Shown: piece after piece, positions 1 to 4,680 of the stretch
Layout of the letters: the number at the start of each line of letters is the position of its first letter
How positions within the stretch are numbered: position 1 is the first letter of the stretch
From: Pontiella sp.
GTDB lineage: Bacteria > Verrucomicrobiota > Kiritimatiellia > Kiritimatiellales > Pontiellaceae
Assembly: GCA_029935255.1 (NCBI GenBank)
Contig: JAOZKS010000005.1
Span: forward strand, 1-6,139
Direction of reading: 5' to 3'
Length of the DNA stretch: 6,139 nucleotides
Notes under the pieces: model-generated
Seen by the model: only the letters and a program-made list of their open reading frames with translations
What the model was told of the DNA's origin: nothing
The model's database searches: none
Position numbers and translations under genes: made by a program

Positions 1-548
1 TCGCCGGACGCCCGGATCTGTTGGGCGACCGCACATCGATCACGCTCTACGATGGAATGAACGGCATGTTGGAAAATACCTTCATGAACGTGAAGAACCG
101 CTCGAAAACCATTACGGCAGAAGTGGTGATTCCTGAAGGCGGCGCCAACGGCGTACTTCTGGCTCAGGGCGGCCGATTCGGAGGTTGGTGTCTTTACATG
201 AAAGATGGGAAACCGATCTACACCTATAACTTCCTCGGACTCGAACGTTACACCGTTGCGGCCTCCGATACGGTTCCGGCGGGAAAAGCCACGGTCGTGC
301 TCGACTTCGTCTACGACGGCGGCGGAATTGGAAAGGGCGGCTTGGCAACCCTCTCCGTCAACGGGAAAAAGGTGGCTGAAGGTCGGATCGAAAAAACGCA
401 ACCCCTGATCTTTTCCGCGGATGAGACGGCAGATGTCGGGCTCGACAACCAGACCCCCGTCGCCGAGGGGATTGGCATTGGCCGCGACGAGACCCGCTTC
501 ACCGGCAAGATCCATAAGATCACCCTCGATGTGAAAGATGTGAAATAG
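1..548 (+). CDS. Arylsulfatase, AtsA-type (C-terminal part only)
   Basis: This is the 3' end of a gene that enters from the left edge. The reading frame is open from base 3 and stops with TAG at 546-548, giving about 181 visible residues. The text (LGDRTSITLYDGM, then NVKNRS, IPEGGANGVLLAQGGRFGGW, LFV-like LSVNGKKVAEGRI, FSADETADVGLD, FTGKIHKITLDV) matches what I know of the C-terminal beta-rich domain of the AtsA-like arylsulfatases (type I, formylglycine-dependent), which hydrolyse sulfate esters. The catalytic CxPxR site and the metal ligands lie upstream, outside the window, so activity and any signal peptide cannot be judged. An in-frame TTG at 21 is internal and not a start. No clear terminator follows, and the next gene starts 61 bp later on the same strand. 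Such enzymes are very abundant in marine Kiritimatiellota and Planctomycetes that degrade sulfated polysaccharides. The family call is from recognition of the sequence, and substrate is unknown. Confidence 0.88.
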   Translation, partial: AGRPDLLGDRTSITLYDGMNGMLENTFMNVKNRSKTITAEVVIPEGGANGVLLAQGGRFGGWCLYMKDGKPIYTYNFLGLERYTVAASDTVPAGKATVVLDFVYDGGGIGKGGLATLSVNGKKVAEGRIEKTQPLIFSADETADVGLDNQTPVAEGIGIGRDETRFTGKIHKITLDVKDVK

Positions 549-609
549 ATTTCCACCGCAAGGTGTTTCACAAACGAATGCAGTTCACAACACAACCCAG
601 GAGATTGAA

Positions 610-1326
610 ATGAAATATCGTTTGCAGGTCATTGGAATCGTACTCGCCGCTATGGTGGCGATGGGAAGTTACGCGCAGGAACTTTCGGAACAGCAACAGG
701 GGGAACTTGCCTCCATCGGGGCTGAGTTTGCTCAGAAGGGTGTTTTGCTTGAAAGCCTGATACAGGGAAAGATGACCGAGTTGGCGCTGGAACTTAAACG
801 TGAAGGGCGTCTTGATTCCCAGGTAGCGGCCGATGAATCGTCCAACCGCGCCAATGCCATCCTCAAGGACTTGAGCAGCCTGTACGGGCAGTTTATCAAG
901 ACGAAGGTGGAGTTTGTGCTCAAGGCCAAGAATGTGCTGACCCTGGAGCAAAAGCTGCACCTGCTCTCGCAGCTGAACCCGAAGGAAACCCTGCCGTATG
1001 ATTCGATCGAATATATGCAGCCGGACATTTTCGACCTGCCGCTGAATCTCAACCTCGACCAACGTAAGCGGCTGGTCGCTCTGGAAGCGACCTTGATGGT
1101 GAAAGAGATCGAACTGGAGCGCGATGTGGAGTTAACCTTGCTTGACCTCGAGGCGGTGCTGTTGTCCGGTGAGGCCGATCCGAAAACCGTGGATCCGCTG
1201 GTGATGAACCTAGCCACCTTGGCCGCTCGGGAAATCGACAACCGCGTTAACTATTTCCTCCAGGCCAAGGATGTATTGACTCTCGACCAGAAGCGTCTGC
1301 TGGCCTTCCTGATGGGGCTGGATTAA
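610..1326 (+). CDS. Secreted helical protein with two Spy/CpxP-like (LTxxQ) halves
   Basis: The product has 238 residues. The start is supported by AGGAG at 599-603, six bases ahead of the ATG. Residues 1-22 form a signal peptide (MKYR, then a hydrophobic stretch IGIVLAAMVAMGS, likely cleaved after SYA), so the mature protein should be periplasmic or exported. The remainder is predicted to be almost all helix, with many Glu, Lys and Leu. Four LxxxQ motifs are visible: LSEQQ (25), LTLEQ (110), LNLDQ (146) and LTLDQ (223). They bracket two similar halves of about 85-90 residues, each ending in a KAK/QAK-(N/D)VLTL-(E/D)-QK segment. LTxxQ motifs mark the Spy/CpxP family of periplasmic chaperones and stress sensors, so a chaperone-like or metal/stress-related role is possible but only inferred. 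It sits between the sulfatase gene and a small ribbon-helix-helix gene on the same strand, with gaps of 61 and 92 bp. Co-transcription is possible but unproven. Confidence 0.75.
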   Translation: MKYRLQVIGIVLAAMVAMGSYAQELSEQQQGELASIGAEFAQKGVLLESLIQGKMTELALELKREGRLDSQVAADESSNRANAILKDLSSLYGQFIKTKVEFVLKAKNVLTLEQKLHLLSQLNPKETLPYDSIEYMQPDIFDLPLNLNLDQRKRLVALEATLMVKEIELERDVELTLLDLEAVLLSGEADPKTVDPLVMNLATLAAREIDNRVNYFLQAKDVLTLDQKRLLAFLMGLD

Positions 1327-1418
1327 AGGGCGTGTTTCGGGGGGTTGCGTCCGTATGAATTTTATGATTCACATAAGTACAAGACTATTGTAGCTTCTTG
1401 AAAAGGAGGGAATAGATT

Positions 1419-1598
1419 ATGGCACGCAAAGCGAGTGGGATTAAGTGTAAGACGATCGGGATCAATATGGCCTCGGAAATGGCGGATGAACTGGAAGAGC
1501 GGGCTTCTTCAATGCACCTTTCAACCAGTAAATACTGCAAGATTATTTTCGCGGAATGGCTTCAATCAGGCCGCAAGCTAAAGTTGTCCGAGAAGTAG
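1419..1598 (+). CDS. Small ribbon-helix-helix (Arc/CopG-type) DNA-binding protein
   Basis: A 59-residue reading frame (MARKASGIKC... ending GRKLKLSEK, stop TAG). The start is well supported by a near-perfect Shine-Dalgarno, AAAAGGAGGG at 1401-1410, with GGAGG nine bases before the ATG. The layout fits the ribbon-helix-helix fold: a basic N-terminus and a beta strand (about residues 10-17, KTIGINM), helix A (about 19-33, EMADELEERASSM), a turn at HLSTS, and helix B (about 36-49, SKYCKIIFAEWL), then a basic tail. Proteins of this fold bind DNA as dimers through the paired beta strands and often repress their own promoter. No toxin-like partner gene is adjacent, so this is more likely a lone regulator than an antitoxin. 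It is followed 18 bases later by the A-tract of a strong terminator. Coding status is fairly certain; the fold is inferred by eye, and the target is unknown. Confidence 0.75.
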   Translation: MARKASGIKCKTIGINMASEMADELEERASSMHLSTSKYCKIIFAEWLQSGRKLKLSEK

Positions 1599-1616
1599 CC
1601 CTGACCTGCGAATCGC

Positions 1617-1653
1617 AAAAAAAACTCCCGCCAACTGGTGGGAGTTTTTTGTT
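1617..1653. terminator. Bidirectional intrinsic terminator between convergent genes
   Basis: Nine-base arms ACTCCCGCC (1624-1632) and GGTGGGAGT (1637-1645) enclose the loop AACT, with one G-U pair. An A-tract at 1617-1624 precedes the stem and a T-tract at 1645-1650 follows it, so it works in both directions. It lies 18 bp past the ribbon-helix-helix gene on the + strand and 18 bp past the der stop on the - strand, where the U-run is eight bases long. It ends both converging transcripts. Confidence 0.92.
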
Positions 1654-1671
1654 TCCAGCATCTGGAAAAGT

Positions 1672-3033
1672 TTATTTTTCCGAGCGGGAGCGGGCAATGA
1701 ACTTGAGGAACATCGGAGCACCTTCAAGACCAAAGGCATCGCGCAACTGGTTTTTGAGATAGGCGACCCAGTTGGAGCGCGCGTTGTCCGGGTTGTTGAC
1801 GAAGAGCTTGATGTAGATCGGCTCGGTGCCGGTCTGCGTGGCATAGTAGATTTTGAGGCGTTTGCCTTTGGCGATGGGCGGGGGATATCGGTCACACGCC
1901 TGCTGGATGACGCGGTTGAGCACACCCGTCGTGATTTCGGTGCGGGTTTGCGCGGCGACATAGTCGATGGCCTCGATGCTGCGCTTAATGTTGTAGCCGT
2001 CCTTTGCGGAAACAAAAAGGATCGGGGCGAAGCCCATGAAGGGAAGCGTTTCGCGCAGGGCGGGCAGGTATCGGGTCTGCGTGATCTCCTGATCGGCCTC
2101 CTTGGCTAGATCCCATTTATTGACGAGCAACAGAACGCCTTTTTGCGCCTCGATGATTTTGGAGGCCACTTTTTTGTCGCGGCTGGTTGGGCCGGTCTCG
2201 GCATCAAGCATCATCACCACAACATCGGAGCGCTCGATACTCTTTTGGGTCCGCAGGTTGCTGAACCAATCGACCGCGCTTTTGGAGCGGGTTTCTTTTT
2301 GTATGCCTGCGGTATCGATGAGTTGGTAGTGGCGCGCGGTTTCACCTTTTCCGATGGTGAAGGGAATTTCGATGCTGTCGCGCGTGGTGCCAGGAATGTC
2401 GGAGACAATCACGCGTTCATCATGCAGCAGGCGGTTGATGTATGACGATTTTCCGGCGTTGGGCCGCCCGACCACGGCGACGCGCAAGGGTTCTTTTTCC
2501 GTGGGGTTTTCTTCGTGCGGCAAGAGCGGGAGCAGTTCTTCCATCAGTGCCGAAATGCCGCGGTTGTGTAGGGCGGAGACGGGGAATACGGGAAAGCCGA
2601 GCTGGTCGAAATCATAGGTGTTGATTTCTCGTTCGGAGTTATCGGCCTTGTTTGCGGCGAGGATCACGGTGCGGCCGCTCCGATGGAGAATGCGTGCAAC
2701 TTCTTCGTCGAGTGGAACCGCCCCGGTGGTAATATCGACCACAAGAATAATGAAGGAGGCATCGGCGATGGCAATTTCTGCCTGAGCTTCGGTACCGGCC
2801 ACGATCTGGTTGGTGCTCACCTCTTTGTCGAAGTGGCCAAGCCCGCCGGTATCGATCAGCTCGAAACGTTCACCATCCCAGTTGGCTTCACACGCTATGC
2901 GGTCGCGGGTGACCCCTTCTTCTTCGTGGACGATCGAAACCCGCCGTTTGACCAGGCGGTTGAACAGTGCTGACTTTCCAACATTCGGGCGGCCCACAAT
3001 GGCCACAACTCTTTTGCTCTGTGTTTTTTCCAT
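1672..3033 (-). CDS. der: Ribosome assembly GTPase Der (EngA)
   Basis: The product has 453 residues, within the family's usual range (about 436 in B. subtilis, 490 in E. coli). Der has two GTPase domains in tandem and a KH-like C-terminal domain, and it acts in late maturation of the 50S ribosomal subunit in the cytoplasm. First G domain: G1 GRPNVGKS (14-21), G2 around VTRDR (41-45), G3 DTGG (61-64), G4 NKAD (128-131), G5 VSA (152-154). Second G domain: G1 GRPNAGKS (189-196), TTRD (216-219), DTAG (240-243), NKWD (305-308), VSAK (341-344). The KH-like region covers about 355-453 and includes GKRLKIYYATQ and LFVNNP. All nucleotide-binding motifs are intact. The start is set at MEKTQSK because the P-loop then begins at residue 14 as is normal. 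The open frame runs 113 codons further upstream, but that part overlaps another gene and looks noncoding. No good Shine-Dalgarno precedes the ATG. It lies 71 bp downstream of the zinc-ribbon membrane gene with no terminator between them, so the two may share a transcript. Confidence 0.97.
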   Translation of the reverse strand: MEKTQSKRVVAIVGRPNVGKSALFNRLVKRRVSIVHEEEGVTRDRIACEANWDGERFELIDTGGLGHFDKEVSTNQIVAGTEAQAEIAIADASFIILVVDITTGAVPLDEEVARILHRSGRTVILAANKADNSEREINTYDFDQLGFPVFPVSALHNRGISALMEELLPLLPHEENPTEKEPLRVAVVGRPNAGKSSYINRLLHDERVIVSDIPGTTRDSIEIPFTIGKGETARHYQLIDTAGIQKETRSKSAVDWFSNLRTQKSIERSDVVVMMLDAETGPTSRDKKVASKIIEAQKGVLLLVNKWDLAKEADQEITQTRYLPALRETLPFMGFAPILFVSAKDGYNIKRSIEAIDYVAAQTRTEITTGVLNRVIQQACDRYPPPIAKGKRLKIYYATQTGTEPIYIKLFVNNPDNARSNWVAYLKNQLRDAFGLEGAPMFLKFIARSRSEK

Positions 3034-3104
3034 AGTGCGGACGGTGATACACGAAACACCTCGCCCGCGCAAAAGGAAAGGGGAAGTATTTCCAAGGCGG
3101 TACT

Positions 3105-3578
3105 TTAGGGCCTCATGTCGTCTGCGCGGCGCTCGAAGAGTGCTTTGGCGGTTCCGTTGCCGATGAGGTAGAGCAGGGTCAATATAATCAGAATGCCGGG
3201 AATTTGAACAGAGATGGTAAACACGATGCCAATCAGGAAATAGAACGTGGTGGATATTTTGTATGCCCAATAGCGGTATTGGACGAGGCCGAATGCGGTG
3301 ATCATCAGGATGCAATAGCAGAAGACCAGAATGCTCATCTGAACCACAAAGGGGTCGGGAAGCTGTTCCCATGCCCGTGCAATGAGCAGTGAACCCATTC
3401 CGACCATGGAGAGGACTAAATGAAACTGGGCGACCCCTCGGATGTTCCGCGCGGATCTACGCACCTTGGCCTCGGCTGGCGAAAGGGCGTTCTTTTTTTT
3501 ATCCTGATCCGTTCCGCAGACCGGGCACACTCCGGTTTTGTTTTTCGTTTTCGTGAGGCAGCTTTTGCATCGTTTCAT
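3105..3578 (-). CDS. Zinc-ribbon membrane protein, unknown function
   Basis: I do not recognise a named family. The product has 157 residues from the ATG at 3578, which has GGAG eight bases upstream. A longer frame from a TTG at 3629 is less likely, because it would start inside a large hairpin and lacks a ribosome binding site. The N-terminus carries a four-cysteine zinc ribbon, CxxC at 4-7 and CPVCG at 18-22, followed by a Lys-rich linker (about 23-48). The rest is hydrophobic with probably four transmembrane helices at about 49-67, 76-99, 109-125 and 127-141, and a short charged tail (FERRADD). The zinc ribbon would sit on the cytoplasmic side if the positive-inside rule holds. Small zinc-ribbon membrane proteins like this are common and mostly uncharacterised. 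It precedes der on the same strand with a 71 bp gap. A functional link to ribosome assembly is not shown. Confidence 0.82.
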   Translation of the reverse strand: MKRCKSCLTKTKNKTGVCPVCGTDQDKKKNALSPAEAKVRRSARNIRGVAQFHLVLSMVGMGSLLIARAWEQLPDPFVVQMSILVFCYCILMITAFGLVQYRYWAYKISTTFYFLIGIVFTISVQIPGILIILTLLYLIGNGTAKALFERRADDMRP

Positions 3579-3615
3579 CCACGTTTCTCCAGCCAAGGCG
3601 GGGGTTTTAAAAGGT

Positions 3616-3650
3616 GAACGGGCCGCCAAGGGGGAAGAGGCGGCCCGTTC
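3616..3650 (-). promoter_or_regulatory. Long perfect hairpin in the leader of the zinc-ribbon gene
   Basis: Perfect 12-base arms GAACGGGCCGCC (3616-3627) and GGCGGCCCGTTC (3639-3650) enclose an 11-base loop. Read on the - strand the stem is followed by ACC and four Ts, and the zinc-ribbon start codon lies 37 bases further on. On the + strand no T-run follows. It could be a weak or conditional terminator (attenuator) in the 5' leader, or the 3' end of a short leftward transcript. The structure is certain; the role is inferred. Confidence 0.6.
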
Positions 3651-3723
3651 GTTGGGGTATTTCTAGGGATCGGTTAAAATGCCGCCAGCGCGGCTTCAAA
3701 TCGTTTCCTTTGTTATGGGGCGC

Positions 3724-3752
3724 ACTGTAGAGCCTGAATTTTAAATAATCAA
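3724..3752 (-). promoter_or_regulatory. Candidate sigma70 promoter for the zinc-ribbon/der transcript
   Basis: On the - strand TTGATT (3752-3747) and TACAGT (3729-3724) are separated by 17 bases; each matches the consensus at four of six positions. It would give a leader of about 140 nt that carries the hairpins at 3681-3694 and 3616-3650. The assignment is by eye only, and AT-rich sequence nearby offers other possibilities. Confidence 0.35.
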
Positions 3753-3768
3753 GTACAAATATAGTACT
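3752..3768. repeat. Short AT-rich inverted repeat (possible operator)
   Basis: AGTAC (3752-3756) and GTACT (3764-3768) are perfect 5-base arms around AAATATA. The site overlaps the -35 element of the candidate leftward promoter, which would suit a repressor site. Similar words occur ahead of the ribbon-helix-helix gene. Arms this short can arise by chance in AT-rich DNA. Confidence 0.35.
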
Positions 3769-3845
3769 ATTTATCTAGGTTCTTCCCGTCGGGGATCAGG
3801 GGCTTGGGCTGAGAATTTCAGAATGATGGGTGTTGCTGAAAAGAA

Positions 3846-3874
3846 TTGACGGCACTCGAGGTCGGATCTAGCAT
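3846..3874 (+). promoter_or_regulatory. Sigma70-type promoter of the lipoprotein gene
   Basis: TTGACG (3846-3851, five of six to consensus) and TAGCAT (3869-3874, four of six) are separated by 17 bases, which is optimal. Transcription would begin near 3881, giving a leader of about 35 nt with the ribosome binding site AGGAG at 3905-3909. Confidence 0.55.
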
Positions 3875-3915
3875 TCTGGAACTAAAAGAATCTATTTATT
3901 CATTAGGAGAATCAG

Positions 3916-4485
3916 ATGAAAACAATTTCAGCCTTGTTCATGTCGGGCATGCTCCTGCTTGTCGCCGGATGCACCACATCGTCGAAAGTGCAGCAAATGA
4001 TTGATGCAAGCGAGCGAAACCATACCGAGCAGGCGGAATCCCATAGCGCATCGATTGATGTATTGAAACGATCTTCCATGGCGGCTCTGGAAACGGGAAC
4101 CGCGAATTCGGAAGTACTGGCGAAGCTGCAATCGCAGCTCGAAGCGATGATTACCCGAGTCAAAATTATGCAAGGGAGCACCGAGGCCGCCAAAGTGATG
4201 GCGGCTGCGAATACCGTCAAAGTGGCGAATCTCGAAACGGCCGTACTGAGCAATCAGGAAGGTACGGGTATTACCCTCGGGAAAATGGGAGCGGTCGATG
4301 TGCTTTACGAAGATGTCATGATTCAGCACTACCAAATGGTGGTCGAAAGTGCGCAGGCCGCTATTGCGGCCTTGCAGGCGGATGATGTGGCGAACCCTAC
4401 CGAGGGGACCGTGGGTTTGGCGGAGCCGATCGAAATTGTTGCGCCGGACACTTCCGTGCAAGAGGAAGGGATTCCGGCAGAATAG
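3916..4485 (+). CDS. Helical lipoprotein, unknown function
   Basis: The product has 189 residues. AGGAG at 3905-3909 lies six bases ahead of the ATG. Residues 1-18 are a lipoprotein signal peptide with a clear lipobox, LVAGC, so Cys19 should be lipidated by Lgt after cleavage by LspA. The residues after it are Thr-Thr-Ser rather than Asp, which suggests transport to the outer membrane. From about 24 to 155 the chain is Ala, Glu, Lys and Gln rich and probably helical or coiled coil (KVQQMID, LAKLQSQLEAMITRVK, AAKVMAAANTVKVANLE), with a break near 115-125 (NQEGTG). The last 35 residues are acidic, proline-containing and probably disordered. It resembles small alanine-rich coiled-coil lipoproteins in general form only, and no family is claimed. 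It has its own promoter candidate and is followed by the leader of nusA, so it is probably a separate transcription unit. Confidence 0.85.
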   Translation: MKTISALFMSGMLLLVAGCTTSSKVQQMIDASERNHTEQAESHSASIDVLKRSSMAALETGTANSEVLAKLQSQLEAMITRVKIMQGSTEAAKVMAAANTVKVANLETAVLSNQEGTGITLGKMGAVDVLYEDVMIQHYQMVVESAQAAIAALQADDVANPTEGTVGLAEPIEIVAPDTSVQEEGIPAE

Positions 4486-4536
4486 AATTGCAGTCTGCCC
4501 TCGTTTTTCGGGGCTCGGGTTTTCCCGGATTGCCAC

Positions 4537-4565
4537 TTGACGGTTTCAGGGAAGGGGGGTAGGTT
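4537..4565 (+). promoter_or_regulatory. Candidate promoter for nusA-infB
   Basis: TTGACG (4537-4542) and TAGGTT (4560-4565) are separated by 17 bases. The -35 word and spacing are identical to those ahead of the lipoprotein gene (TTGACGG in both), but the -10 word matches consensus at only three of six. If used, transcription starts near 4572 and the leader of about 110 nt contains the hairpin at 4597-4619. Confidence 0.35.
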
Positions 4566-4580
4566 CCCCCGATTGTTTTT
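4554..4580 (+). terminator. Possible weak terminator after the lipoprotein gene
   Basis: GGGGG (4555-4559) and CCCCC (4566-4570) enclose TAGGTT. A run of five Ts (4576-4580) comes five bases after the stem, which is further than usual. The site overlaps the candidate nusA promoter. It may end lipoprotein transcripts, but it is less convincing than the hairpin at 4597-4619. Confidence 0.3.
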
Positions 4581-4596
4581 AGTTATGACTCTGATC

Positions 4597-4621
4597 AAGA
4601 GTGGGCATTGCCCGCTCTTTT
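4597..4621 (+). terminator. Intrinsic terminator or attenuator upstream of nusA
   Basis: AAGAG-T-GGGC (4597-4606) pairs with GCCC-G-CTCTT (4610-4619) around a three-base ATT loop, giving a ten-pair stem with one U-G pair, then Ts to 4621. It lies 59 bases ahead of the nusA start. It could simply end lipoprotein transcripts, or it could act within the nusA leader. Nearby ACTCT (4588-4592) and AGAGTC (4635-4640) can pair with parts of the stem, so alternative structures are possible. Confidence 0.7.
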
Positions 4622-4666
4622 GTTCTCTAAAGTAAGAGTCGGTTATTTGAATTTCGAGAATGTGCG

Positions 4667-4674
4667 AAGGAGGT
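4667..4674 (+). promoter_or_regulatory. Ribosome binding site that sets the nusA start
   Basis: AAGGAGGT is a full-strength Shine-Dalgarno, six bases ahead of the ATG at 4681. An in-frame ATG at 4660 lies upstream of this site and would place it inside the coding region, so 4681 is the preferred start. Confidence 0.85.
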
Positions 4675-4680
4675 AGCGGT

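Larger units (their letters stand above)
3579..3915. other. Divergent intergenic region (337 bp)
   Basis: This stretch separates the leftward zinc-ribbon/der block from the rightward lipoprotein gene. I see no credible reading frame in it. It contains a long perfect hairpin (3616-3650), a small GC-rich hairpin (3681-3694, GCCGC and GCGGC around CAGC), an AT-rich section at about 3735-3776 with a short inverted repeat, and a sigma70-like promoter candidate on each strand. No tRNA or other recognisable RNA gene is present. A small RNA on the - strand ending at the long hairpin cannot be excluded. Confidence 0.7.

Noticed and set aside
1419..1598. RHH protein as the antitoxin of a toxin-antitoxin pair
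   Set aside because: No toxin-sized gene is adjacent on the same strand: a secreted protein lies upstream and a terminator directly downstream.
1556..1762. Open frame of 68 codons on the + strand
   Set aside because: It runs through the RHH gene end, the bidirectional terminator and the antisense 3' end of der; no ribosome binding site.
3034..3372. In-frame upstream extension of der by 113 codons
   Set aside because: It overlaps the zinc-ribbon gene in another frame, has low-complexity His/Arg-rich noncoding character, and Der proteins normally begin a few residues before the first P-loop.
3579..3629. Longer zinc-ribbon protein starting at TTG 3629
   Set aside because: The start lies in the loop of the long hairpin and has no ribosome binding site; the ATG at 3578 has GGAG at good spacing.
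3824..3850. Tiny frame (8 codons) ATGATGGGT... as a leader peptide
   Set aside because: No ribosome binding site, and it lies upstream of the likely transcription start of the lipoprotein gene.
4660..4680. nusA start at ATG 4660
   Set aside because: The seven added codons encode the Shine-Dalgarno AAGGAGGT itself, which serves the ATG at 4681.
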